Shown here one piece after another: positions 8,255 through 16,082 of a stretch of DNA of 51,397 bases. The notes below the pieces were generated by a model. The model saw nothing but the letters and a program-made list of their open reading frames with translations, was not told the DNA's origin and made no database searches. Made by a program: the position numbers and the translations under genes. The stretch lies in NCBI GenBank assembly GCA_024695105.1, contig JAILIV010000046.1:1-51397 (forward strand). Reading direction: 5' to 3'. The stretch's first letter is position 1. Every line of letters starts with the position of its first letter. This DNA is from Bacilli bacterium. GTDB lineage: Bacteria > Bacillota_I > Bacilli_A > RFN20 > CAG-826.

Positions 8255-9151
8255 ATGAAGAAAATGCGTATTCCCCTACTCATCGTCTTAGGCATTGCCA
8301 TATTGGGCATCATCCTAGGGTCCTTTTTGGACTTGCAGATAAGCCAAGCCATCGCGAGCCCGACCAACGGCTTAGCCTTAACCATCAGTGCCGTCTGCCC
8401 CACCATCGGCTTTGGCGGACTAGCCTTGATCGCCGGGGCTTGGGCGGGATTAGGACTGAAAAAGGATTACCCCGTGTGGGCGAGAGTCCTTTTCTGGATC
8501 GCCGGGGCGGCTTGCCTTGGCGCCTCGATAAAATACGCGGGAGGCGAATACTTCGGCGTCAATGGTTTCGCCGGATCCGCACCGGAAATCGTCGGTTACC
8601 TTATCGCCGGGGTCGTGCTTTGCGGCGCGGCGGTAGGTGGCTATTTCCTATTCAAGGACACCACCAACGACAAGGCGTGGATCGTGTTGCTGATCGCCAT
8701 GGCGGTGATGGGACTCGCGCTTTTGCCAGGCGTTTCTGGCCTTAAGGCCATCTTCCACCGTCCGCGGTTCCGCGCCATCTCCGCCCATCCGGAGATCCCC
8801 TTCTTCAACTGGTATCAGCCCAATGGCGACTACCAAGCCCAAATGACGGCCGCCGGCTTAGACAGCGAGGAGTTCAAATCCTTCCCCTCGGGCCACACCT
8901 GCGAGACTTCCATCCTCTTGGTGACGGTCGTCTTCATGCCGCTGATCAATCCCAAACTCGCCAAGCGCCAGACGCTATTCTTCTGTCTCGCCGCAGGCGC
9001 AATCGTCTTGGTCGGCTTTGGGCGCATCCTTGCGGCCGCCCACTTCCTCAGCGACGTCTCCATGGGTGCCTTCCTCATGGTGCTACTCGCCTTCATCGCC
9101 AACGAAGTGGTCATCCGTTTGCCCATCCTCCATCCCGCAGAGGAAGAATAA
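8255..9151 (+). CDS. PAP2-family membrane phosphatase
   Basis: This 298-residue membrane protein has about seven hydrophobic segments and the three PAP2 motifs: KAIFHRPRFR (motif 1, about residues 167-176), FPSGHT (motif 2, about 210-215) and GRILAAAHFLSD (motif 3, catalytic His, about 252-263). The family dephosphorylates lipid pyrophosphates or phosphatidic acid; an undecaprenyl-pyrophosphate phosphatase role is possible but unproven. The site GAGGAAG five bases before the ATG supports the start. It is divergent from the AAA+ operon and is followed by its own terminator. Confidence 0.9.
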   Translation: MKKMRIPLLIVLGIAILGIILGSFLDLQISQAIASPTNGLALTISAVCPTIGFGGLALIAGAWAGLGLKKDYPVWARVLFWIAGAACLGASIKYAGGEYFGVNGFAGSAPEIVGYLIAGVVLCGAAVGGYFLFKDTTNDKAWIVLLIAMAVMGLALLPGVSGLKAIFHRPRFRAISAHPEIPFFNWYQPNGDYQAQMTAAGLDSEEFKSFPSGHTCETSILLVTVVFMPLINPKLAKRQTLFFCLAAGAIVLVGFGRILAAAHFLSDVSMGAFLMVLLAFIANEVVIRLPILHPAEEE

Positions 9152-9162
9152 AGAAAGCAGAA

Positions 9163-9197
9163 AGCGAATGCGGTTGCGCGCGTTCGCTTTTTTCTTT
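9163..9197 (+). terminator. Rho-independent terminator after the PAP2 gene
   Basis: A 10-bp stem (AGCGAATGCG with CGCGTTCGCT, one G-U pair) closes a 6-base loop and is followed by a T-rich run from 9188. Confidence 0.85.
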
Positions 9198-9305
9198 TCG
9201 CCATGGCCCAAACCCTTCAAAAGGTTTTCCGCCAATGGCACAATACTTTTAACATCCGTCCCACCTCCGCGACGCCAAAACAAACAAGGCTAGGCAAGGA
9301 AAACC

Positions 9306-11381
9306 ATGAGAATCAACGATCTACCAAAGCCCTCTCCTAAAGTCCCCTATATCCCTTTGCCATCCTTGGAAGGGCAAATCCAAGAAGCGCTGCAAGATCA
9401 GAAGCGCCCCATTCTTTTTTATTGCCCCAAGCCCATCGGGAAATCCACCGTGGCCCGGGAAATGGTGTCGCGCCTCAAGGAAGACAAGATCATCATCGAA
9501 TTCACCCCCTCTTCCGCTTCCGCCCCATTAGGTTTTCTCTACGACCAAATCCACGATGGCCTAGAGGCGCTTGGGTATGAACTTCCCCTGCCGGAAGGGT
9601 TATCCGCGCCCACTAGCTTCGAGACCAAGGCCCAGCGAAACCTTGGGATCCTGAACCAACAACTTGAAGCGCTGCAACTATCACGCCCTTTGACGATCCT
9701 GATCAACGACATCAACCTGCCCTTTGACCAGGATTATTCCCGCACGTTTTTATACAATTTCCTCTTCCATTTCCGCAAAATGCCCGCGAATCTGCGCGTT
9801 TTGATGACGACGAATAGCAAAATGCAGGCCGAACGTTACCCCTTCTTTGAAGTCATTAACCTCAAGGAACGGGATAACCCCAAAGCCTTCTTCGAATCCT
9901 ATTTGTCCCATTTCGGCCGTGACGTCGATCAAGAGGCTTTGCTCCAAGCCAACCCTGGGCTTGGCGTCATCGACTACAAATGGATCGCGGAGCATTTGAT
10001 CCACTTCGTCTCCCCGATGGCGTATTTGCCGACGTTCCGTCAGATGCTTGGGCTAAGGCAAACCTACGACATCCTCTACTACACGCTCAACCACATCATG
10101 CATTCCCTGCCGGGCAAGGCCCAAGCGCTCTTCGCGCAAGCATTGCTTGACCTTTTGGCCTTCCCCCTTGGGCTAAGCCCCGAGCAAATCGTTTACGCCG
10201 ATCGGGCGATGCTCAAGAAGGAGAGCGCGTATTTGGAAGACTATTGCCCACTAGACGAAGAAACGGAAACAAGGCTGCTTAACGCGTTGTTATTCTTCGC
10301 CTCGGTGGACAATGGGCGGCTTTGCCTTACCGACACCACGGTCCGCGCGTTCGTGGTTTCGGTGCAAAAGGCATTGCTTACCGTCTTAGAAGACGCCTAC
10401 CCCTCCCGCCTAGAAGACGCGGTCAACCACCTTTATCTCAAAGTGGAGACCGTTGAAACCCATGGCATGAAACTCGGGAAGGAGCGTTACCTAGAAGTAC
10501 GCAAGGAAGACGATAAAGATGCCAATCCCGAATTCTTCCTTTGGCGCGACCTGCTATGCCTACGTTTGTCCTGGGTCATTTCCTCTTTTTCCAAGGAAGT
10601 TGAGAATAACGCCTACTTTAGTTCCGAAGACATGCAGCCTGGGGATGCGCTGAAGATCGCGTTCATCGACCACGCGACCGCGTTTTTCGCCCAAAGCCAC
10701 AAGCACGGGTTCCTCGACGACATGCTCTGCGACAAGTGGCTCATGTACTTCGTGGGGTCGAAATCCCACCGCTTGGCCAACGCCATCCTCCAAGGGCTCA
10801 TCGATTCATGGAAATGGCTGCTCACCAAAACCTATGGCCAAGCCAGCCCCTCCAGCATCGCCACAAGCCTTAGCCTCCCCCTTAGCCACCTCACCCAAAA
10901 GGAAAGCCATGGTGGAATCGAAGACATCCGCATCGAGTTGCTCTTGTTCCTTAGCAGGACGATGCGTAAAGAACGCGTCATGGAAAACGGCGCCTACAAA
11001 GAGTTCATTGACGACATGCTCGGTGAAAAGGAAATCGGGCCGATGGACTCCTTCTTCCTCACCTGCTGCAATAGCAAGGTCGTGCAACAGCTTTCCTTGC
11101 TCGAGCGCGACCTGAACCATGGGCCTTTGGAAGAGGATTTACGCAAGAGATTGGTCTCTTTCGCCACGGCCTATTCGAAATTCGCCGACCCCTTCGACAA
11201 GATTGGCTGCGCTTATCTAGGCTTACGGACCTACGCCTACATGAACGAAAAGGGCTACATCACCGACAAAGAGAAAGCCTCGATGCCACCGTTCGTCGAT
11301 GAGCTTTTCATCGTGATGGCCCAGTGCTTCTTCCCCGAGGCGCATGAGCGCTTCGGCGAATTACTCCAAACGATTGGGTAA
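9306..11381 (+). CDS. P-loop NTPase, STAND/AAA_16-like, function unknown
   Basis: This 691-residue soluble protein has a nucleotide-binding N-terminus. The Walker A is PKPIGKST (residues 41-48, with the usual first Gly replaced by Cys40), Walker B is ILIND (131-135), and a sensor-like VLMTTNS sits at 166-172. The layout of recruitment strand, NTPase and long helical C-terminus (about 290-691) resembles STAND or ORC-like ATPases, in which the helical part senses a ligand or protein. AAGGAAAACC precedes the ATG. It is a single-gene unit between the PAP2 terminator and the convergent antiporter (3 bases between stops). Its role is unknown; a stress or defence sensor is one option. Confidence 0.75.
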   Translation: MRINDLPKPSPKVPYIPLPSLEGQIQEALQDQKRPILFYCPKPIGKSTVAREMVSRLKEDKIIIEFTPSSASAPLGFLYDQIHDGLEALGYELPLPEGLSAPTSFETKAQRNLGILNQQLEALQLSRPLTILINDINLPFDQDYSRTFLYNFLFHFRKMPANLRVLMTTNSKMQAERYPFFEVINLKERDNPKAFFESYLSHFGRDVDQEALLQANPGLGVIDYKWIAEHLIHFVSPMAYLPTFRQMLGLRQTYDILYYTLNHIMHSLPGKAQALFAQALLDLLAFPLGLSPEQIVYADRAMLKKESAYLEDYCPLDEETETRLLNALLFFASVDNGRLCLTDTTVRAFVVSVQKALLTVLEDAYPSRLEDAVNHLYLKVETVETHGMKLGKERYLEVRKEDDKDANPEFFLWRDLLCLRLSWVISSFSKEVENNAYFSSEDMQPGDALKIAFIDHATAFFAQSHKHGFLDDMLCDKWLMYFVGSKSHRLANAILQGLIDSWKWLLTKTYGQASPSSIATSLSLPLSHLTQKESHGGIEDIRIELLLFLSRTMRKERVMENGAYKEFIDDMLGEKEIGPMDSFFLTCCNSKVVQQLSLLERDLNHGPLEEDLRKRLVSFATAYSKFADPFDKIGCAYLGLRTYAYMNEKGYITDKEKASMPPFVDELFIVMAQCFFPEAHERFGELLQTIG

Positions 11382-11384
11382 GGC

Positions 11385-12686
11385 TTATTGCATCTGGATT
11401 TCGCCTGCCTTGGATAAGGCGAATTTGCTTACGACCGGCCCCACGAGCTCATAGACCAGCGTAGAAGTCAAAACGATGGCGATGATCAGTGCACCCGCGC
11501 GCTGTACTTCTTCGTTGGGACTGGCCCCAAACAACGTGCTTGCGGTGGTCGCCAAACCAATGGCCACACCCGCCTGAGGGATTAGGGCGAAGCCAAGGTA
11601 CCTTTTGATTTTGGGTTCGCATCGGGAAATCGACGCGCCCGTAAAGGCCCCGCCCCACTTGCCGATGACGCGGAAGACGATGTAGGTGAGGCCAACCAAA
11701 AGCACCAACGGACCTGAGCCATTGAAGAACACCCTCAAATCCAAGGAAGCGCCCGAGATGACGAAGAACATCAAATAGATGGGGGACGTGAAGCGATCCA
11801 TGACGTCGAGCGTCTTCCCCGAGTCCTTGCGCATGTTCGCGTAAAACGCCCCGATCATCATGCACATTAGCAACGAGCTTAATTCAAACCCGCCCATCCA
11901 CGGGGCCTTGAAAAGATAATAGACGCCACACGCGGCGAACACGGCAAACACGCATAGGATGAGGCGGTTGTTCCGCGACTTAAACCACATGTTCAGCAAA
12001 CTGATCAACAAGCCAAACACCGCGCCGATCCCAAGGGACAACACGATTTCGATCAAGGGTTTGAACACCATTCGATAAACGTCGAATTGCCCATTCCCTG
12101 AGGCGATCGTTGAGGCGATTTGGAACAATATCGCGAACAGGATCAACGCGCTTGCGTCGTCTAACGCCACGACGGGCAAAAGCGTATCCACCAATGGGCC
12201 ACGGGCATTGTATTGCTTGATGACCATAAGCGTCGCCGCCGGGGCGGTCGCGGCCGCGATGGCGGAAAGGGTGAGAACGATTTCCCAGGTCACCTGGTCC
12301 GAGGAAATGAAGTGCGCCACGATCAAAGCGCCCAAGACGGCCAGCGAGGCAAACAGGGATTCAAACACCGTAATGGTGATGACCTTCTTTCCCACTGCCT
12401 TCAAGGTTGGAATACGAAAGGAGGTGCCGATGGAGAAAGCGATGAAGCCCAAGGCGATGGTGCTCACCCACTTGATCCGGTCCACGAACTGGAAAACCGG
12501 GCTCGCCTCGATTCCCTCAAACGAAAAACCATTGAAGAAAAGACCGAAGGCGAAAGGGCCCATCAAGATGCCAGTGATGATATACCCCGTGACGTTGGGG
12601 AGCTTCAAAACCCGCATCAACCGCGTCGATAGAAGCGCGACAAGCAAAAGCAAGGCGATATAGCCAAATATGTGCACGTATTCCAT
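11385..12686 (-). CDS. CPA2-type monovalent cation/proton antiporter
   Basis: This 433-residue membrane protein has about twelve hydrophobic segments and belongs to the Na+/H+ exchanger (KefB/NapA-like) family. The segment LKLPNVTGYIITGILMGP is the usual signature of the first helices, and VVALDDASALILFAI carries the paired Asp residues expected at the ion site. No C-terminal TrkA-N domain is present. The start at 12686 (ATG, MEYVHIFGY) lies 4 bases after the stop of the P-II-like gene; a TTG start at 12716 would overlap that gene and looks unlikely. The upstream small protein may gate it. Confidence 0.87.
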   Translation of the reverse strand: MEYVHIFGYIALLLLVALLSTRLMRVLKLPNVTGYIITGILMGPFAFGLFFNGFSFEGIEASPVFQFVDRIKWVSTIALGFIAFSIGTSFRIPTLKAVGKKVITITVFESLFASLAVLGALIVAHFISSDQVTWEIVLTLSAIAAATAPAATLMVIKQYNARGPLVDTLLPVVALDDASALILFAILFQIASTIASGNGQFDVYRMVFKPLIEIVLSLGIGAVFGLLISLLNMWFKSRNNRLILCVFAVFAACGVYYLFKAPWMGGFELSSLLMCMMIGAFYANMRKDSGKTLDVMDRFTSPIYLMFFVISGASLDLRVFFNGSGPLVLLVGLTYIVFRVIGKWGGAFTGASISRCEPKIKRYLGFALIPQAGVAIGLATTASTLFGASPNEEVQRAGALIIAIVLTSTLVYELVGPVVSKFALSKAGEIQMQ

Positions 12687-12690
12687 AAAA

Positions 12691-13020
12691 TCAAACGGAG
12701 CCTTCGAAGTCGTCAATCGGTCGAGAGTACATGAACCCTTTGATGTCTCTGAATCCGTTGGTGTACCTGCGGATCACGTCTTTCAAGGTATCCAGCCGTT
12801 CCTCATCAATAACGAAAAGGCACAACACGCTTTCCATGTTCGCGCGATTCTCAAATTGGCGTAGGTTGAAGAAATGATGGTCGCCCGGATAATAGTCCAC
12901 CGCATGGCGGAGCGATTCGGTGCTGATGACGGTGGCGTTAAAGCCCTCGGTCTTCAATTCTTCCAAAGTTTCCGAGGCTTTCGTGGAGCCTTCTAGTACA
13001 AGCGTTAGTTCTCTTTTCAT
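12691..13020 (-). CDS. P-II-like small regulatory protein coupled to the antiporter
   Basis: This 109-residue protein has the alternating strand-helix pattern of a ferredoxin-like P-II fold: MKRELTLVLEG, a helix, FNATVIST, then SVLCLFVIDEERLDTLKDVIRRY and a final strand. It lacks the GlnB uridylylation Tyr context, so it is a P-II-like relative rather than GlnB. GGGGAGACC precedes the ATG. The gene ends 4 bases before the antiporter start, so the pair is an operon. P-II-like proteins next to transporters commonly bind nucleotides and control them; the ligand here is unknown. The fold call rests on pattern and length. Confidence 0.6.
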   Translation of the reverse strand: MKRELTLVLEGSTKASETLEELKTEGFNATVISTESLRHAVDYYPGDHHFFNLRQFENRANMESVLCLFVIDEERLDTLKDVIRRYTNGFRDIKGFMYSRPIDDFEGSV

Positions 13021-13083
13021 GGTCTCCCCCCTTCTGGCGGAGTCTATTGTAGACCCATATTTTCCTTCTGGCGCATGAAGCGC

Positions 13084-13872
13084 CTACGATTGGACCTCCA
13101 GGTCTTCGCTTCCCTGACCGTCTTGCTTCCGCCATAAGAAGAATAAGGTGACGCCATAGATCGCGGCCAATAAGGCGAAGACAAGATTGCTTACCCAAAT
13201 GGCGGTGCCACCACTACCCACATAGCAGGCGCGGAAGGTGTCCCCCTCCAGCCAGTTAAACAAGAAATGGAAGGCGATCGGAAGGATAAGCCCTCCCCCA
13301 TAGCCCCACATGAAGCCTGCGATGAGCCCTATGCCCGTGCTATAGGCCACCTGCAAGAACACGGAGGCGACGTCCGCCCCAGAGAATAGGTTCAGCAAAT
13401 GGAGCACGCCAAAGATGACGGAAGATAGCAACAATGCGATTTCCTTTTTCATCTTGTGGGACAAATAAGACATCAGCAGAAAACGGAACAACGTCTCTTC
13501 CAAGATGGCCACGAGCAAAGAAGAGAAACTCGATAAAACAAATAGCTCGGTTGGAACGCTTATCTCCATGATCGCCCCTTCGGCCCAACCACCAATCAAG
13601 TTGGAGAATGGAATCAGGAAAAACGGGGCGAACAAGAAGGCACGAGGCAAAACCTTCCACATCGAGGAAAAGGGCGCGCGGTACCACCACAATACGAAGA
13701 AGACGATAACGGCAAAGACCAAACGGACCCCTAAGGTAATCGCCGCCACCGGGACATCACCCGCGATGAACCGCGCCCACGGGATCTGCTCCAAAGCGAG
13801 GTAGACCAAAAGAAGGACCAACGTCAGGTAGCCTTCGTTATGCGCGTAATCTTTCTTACTCTTCGCTTCCAT
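13084..13872 (-). CDS. CPBP-family intramembrane metalloprotease (CAAX/Abi type)
   Basis: This 262-residue protein has about seven hydrophobic segments. The family motifs are present: EETLFR (EExxxR, about residue 124), FGVLHLLN (second motif His) and AFHFLFNW (third His). The family processes prenylated or other membrane substrates, and bacterial members occur in bacteriocin immunity. The gene starts 17 bases inside the 3' end of lgt, so it is co-translated with it. No bacteriocin gene is seen nearby. Confidence 0.85.
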   Translation of the reverse strand: MEAKSKKDYAHNEGYLTLVLLLVYLALEQIPWARFIAGDVPVAAITLGVRLVFAVIVFFVLWWYRAPFSSMWKVLPRAFLFAPFFLIPFSNLIGGWAEGAIMEISVPTELFVLSSFSSLLVAILEETLFRFLLMSYLSHKMKKEIALLLSSVIFGVLHLLNLFSGADVASVFLQVAYSTGIGLIAGFMWGYGGGLILPIAFHFLFNWLEGDTFRACYVGSGGTAIWVSNLVFALLAAIYGVTLFFLWRKQDGQGSEDLEVQS

Positions 13873-14617
13873 AGGTTAACGCCCGTTTCCTGCGTATGAG
13901 GAAAAAGATCAATAGGCCTACCCCACCCACGAAAAGCAAAATGGACCAGAATTGGCTTGGGGTTAGCCCAGGGATCCATGCGCCACGATGGTCGTCGCGG
14001 AAGAACTCGATGGCAAAGCGGAAGGCGCCATAGGCCATCATGTAGGTCGAAACGGAAAAGTCGCTGTCATAACGAAACGCTAAGAACAGGAAGAGGCCAA
14101 AAAGGACGAATAAGAACATCGCCTCGAAAAGGTTCGTGGGAATCACCTTGGTGGCAGTTGTCGCAAACTGCACCCCATACCACGCATCCGTGGGCTTGCC
14201 ATAACAGCAGCCCTCCAAGAAACAGCCGATGCGGCCAAGCGCATGGGCGCCGCAAATACAGGCGGGAAATATACGAAGCACCAGCCAGATAGACCCAGGG
14301 TATTTTTTGCGCGAATAAAGGAAATACGTCAGCAAGAAGCCCCCCGCCCCAAATAAAGCTCCGCCATAAAACGTCAGCGACCAACTCCACGTAAAAGAAG
14401 CGGGATTCTCCACGAAATTGTAGAGGTTTTGCATTAAATATGCCCCAGCAATTCCTAAAATCAAGGCGATGCCAACGCACAGCTCCAAATAGAAGATTCG
14501 GCGATTTTCGCGGAGGTGGATTCGGAAATATATCTCAAATACCGCGACCGCTAAAGCCACGCCTAAAAACAGCATTAAGGAATAGGAATCGATGAAGCCA
14601 AATAGACGTGGGGCCAT
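13856..14617 (-). CDS. lgt: Prolipoprotein diacylglyceryl transferase
   Basis: Lgt moves diacylglycerol from phosphatidylglycerol to the cysteine of prolipoproteins at the membrane. This 253-residue protein has seven hydrophobic segments and the Lgt signature HALGRIGCFLEGCCYGKPT. I prefer the ATG at 14617 because GGAG stands six bases before it; a TTG four codons upstream is also in frame. It is the first gene of an lgt-CPBP pair. Confidence 0.93.
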   Translation of the reverse strand: MAPRLFGFIDSYSLMLFLGVALAVAVFEIYFRIHLRENRRIFYLELCVGIALILGIAGAYLMQNLYNFVENPASFTWSWSLTFYGGALFGAGGFLLTYFLYSRKKYPGSIWLVLRIFPACICGAHALGRIGCFLEGCCYGKPTDAWYGVQFATTATKVIPTNLFEAMFLFVLFGLFLFLAFRYDSDFSVSTYMMAYGAFRFAIEFFRDDHRGAWIPGLTPSQFWSILLFVGGVGLLIFFLIRRKRALTYGSEE

Positions 14618-14629
14618 GCTATTCTCCAA

Positions 14630-15068
14630 GCGACGTACGCGCCTTCCGCATGTAATTATTCAATGCCAAAAACATGGTTTTGTCATCTTTTGCACCCTGC
14701 TAAAACGCAAGATATGAAAAAGAATCTGCAAAAGCTTACAAGTTCGTTGCCCCGTATTTGACCAAAAATCTCTTGGGCTAAGGACTTCGGGTCTCCTCAA
14801 ATCAAGAGCATGAAAATCCGAATCCCCCCGTGAGAATAACGTCCGCTTTTTCTTTCTCGTCTGTCAAAAGAATCGGTTCGTCTTTGGGATCTCGCCTCCT
14901 GCCCATGCCACCGTCGGCCATTTCCACTGTTATGACCATTTCACAGGGGATGGAGTCAAGGAATCTTTGAGAGCGACACCAAACGAGGGAAGCTTCTTTT
15001 GCACGACCCTTTGCTTTCTCAATAACATAGGTTGATAGCACGGGTTGATGAGATTGACGCACGCAATG
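14630..15068. other. Intergenic stretch without a convincing gene
   Basis: About 440 bases between lgt and the tRNA-Leu terminator. It is AT-richer than its neighbours at the lgt end and probably holds the lgt promoter. A minus-strand open frame (stop 14802) reads through the tRNA-Leu gene and has no ribosome site. Its downstream half, from an internal ATG at about 14937, has protein-like composition and might be a remnant, but nothing supports it. Confidence 0.4.
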
Positions 15069-15100
15069 AAAACCCCGCCTCCCTCTTAAGGAAACGGGGC
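15069..15100 (-). terminator. Terminator of the tRNA-Leu transcript
   Basis: On the minus strand CCCCGTTTCC pairs, with G-U pairs, to GGGAGGCGGGG around a short loop and is followed by TTTTC. Confidence 0.8.
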
Positions 15101-15110
15101 GTGCCATCAA

Positions 15111-15195
15111 TGGTGCGGACAACAGGACTCGAACCTGCACGCTGTGAGGCAATAGATCCTAAGTCTATCGCGTATACCAATTTCGCCATGTCCGC
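15111..15195 (-). tRNA. tRNA-Leu (anticodon TAG)
   Basis: An 85-base class II tRNA including an encoded CCA. The acceptor GCGGACA pairs with TGTCCGC. The anticodon arm is ATAGA-CTTAGGA-TCTAT with anticodon TAG (reads CUA). A short variable arm and the T-arm GCAGG-TTCGAGT-CCTGT are clear. A terminator follows directly. Confidence 0.96.
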
Positions 15196-15254
15196 GAATC
15201 TTCGCTTTCACGAAGCGGCTTAAGGATACACCGAAGCAAGAAGAATCCCAACGA

Positions 15255-15791
15255 TTAAACGTCGGAATAGAGCTTTTTCATCATCTCGGGGCCGATAAGA
15301 CGTTCCATGGTAGACAGGAAAACGCGTTTATCCACTTCCTTCGTACCGCAAACTTGCATCTGGTACATCACTTCGAATTCCTTGATGTGGATACCGTTGT
15401 GGTGAAAGCCGTTCCGTTCATAGAAATACACGCGGCGTAAGCGCAGCGGGTTGTCTTCGTATTCTTCCCCTACTTCGTCCGCCAGAAGGAAGAGAGTCTT
15501 GTCCGCGTATTTCTTTTTCAAATCAGAAAGGATTTGGGCCCCAATGCCTTGATTCCGCTTTTCTTCCTTTACGGCAAGAAAGAACACGTAAAGATAATCC
15601 TGATATTCGACCAAATCCGCCAACGCGACGAATTCGCCGTCATGGTATATCCCGTTAAACGAAGAATTCTTCCACGAAATGGCCAGATCAAACGGTGGGC
15701 GTTCTTCCGGTGGGAAGGCGGTTTCGAAAAGAAAGCAAACCTCGTCTAAGCCAGGGCTATGCTCATCTAATACCCGATACTCTAGTTCCAT
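15255..15791 (-). CDS. GNAT-family N-acetyltransferase
   Basis: This 178-residue protein has the acetyl-CoA binding motif A in LAVKEEKRNQGIGAQIL (Q/R-x-x-G-x-G/A region near residues 73-89) and the following RRVYFYERNGF segment common to GNAT enzymes. The substrate is not predictable. It is a single gene on the minus strand, ending about 60 bases before tRNA-Leu, with a weak AAGG site before its ATG. Confidence 0.88.
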   Translation of the reverse strand: MELEYRVLDEHSPGLDEVCFLFETAFPPEERPPFDLAISWKNSSFNGIYHDGEFVALADLVEYQDYLYVFFLAVKEEKRNQGIGAQILSDLKKKYADKTLFLLADEVGEEYEDNPLRLRRVYFYERNGFHHNGIHIKEFEVMYQMQVCGTKEVDKRVFLSTMERLIGPEMMKKLYSDV

Positions 15792-15814
15792 TTCGCCTTA
15801 CCTTACTCCCCCTT

Positions 15815-15858
15815 AAACAAAAAGAAAACGCCTCTACAGGCCAATGTCCGCAAGGCGT
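15815..15858 (-). terminator. Terminator of the 45-residue protein gene
   Basis: On the minus strand ACGCCT (15853-15858) pairs with AGGCGT (15828-15833) across a long loop and runs into TTTTCTTTTTG. It begins five bases after the stop codon of the small gene. Confidence 0.7.
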
Positions 15859-15862
15859 CTTC

Positions 15863-16000
15863 TTAGCTATACAGGAAGTTGCCTGAATTGCCGTATTCCC
15901 ATGCGTTGAGTTCCGCGCATTCCACGAGTTCGTCGACGAATCGTTCCAGTCTGCTTTCTTTTTCGTGGAACTCTTCCGACGATGTTTCTTTTTCCTTCAT
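15863..16000 (-). CDS. 45-residue acidic small protein, uncharacterised
   Basis: The ATG at 16000 follows AGGAGG with six-base spacing, the strongest ribosome site in this part of the window. The 45-residue product starts MKEKETSSEE, has an amphipathic middle (FVDELVECAEL) and ends NAWEYGNSGNFLYS. It has its own sigma-A promoter (16031-16058) and terminator, so it is a separate short transcript. No family is recognised. The acidic N-terminal half with one Cys and a Gly/Asn/Tyr tail could be a RiPP-like precursor, but no modifying enzyme is nearby. Confidence 0.75.
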   Translation of the reverse strand: MKEKETSSEEFHEKESRLERFVDELVECAELNAWEYGNSGNFLYS

Positions 16001-16030
16001 TTGTCTCCTCCTTTCGCTGGAAAGCAGGAG

Positions 16031-16058
16031 ACTATAGACCTAAAAGAAAACGTTTCAA
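16031..16058 (-). promoter_or_regulatory. Promoter of the 45-residue protein gene
   Basis: Minus strand TTGAAA (16053-16058), 16-base spacer, TATAGT (16031-16036). The leader to the ATG is about 25 bases and carries the AGGAGG site. Confidence 0.75.
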
Positions 16059-16075
16059 GGGAATGGGCCTTGAAA
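16042..16075 (-). terminator. Terminator of rarA, overlapping the next promoter
   Basis: Perfect 8-base arms TTTCAAGG and CCTTGAAA (16053-16075) are followed on the minus strand by CGTTTTCTTTT. The 3' arm of the hairpin is also the -35 hexamer of the small-protein promoter. Confidence 0.75.
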
Positions 16076-16082
16076 GCGCTTA

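Noticed and set aside
14802..15152. 116-codon minus-strand frame starting inside tRNA-Leu (VQVRVLLSAP)
   Set aside because: The opening is the well-known false peptide read from a tRNA sequence, and there is no ribosome site. The downstream part is kept only as a possible remnant.
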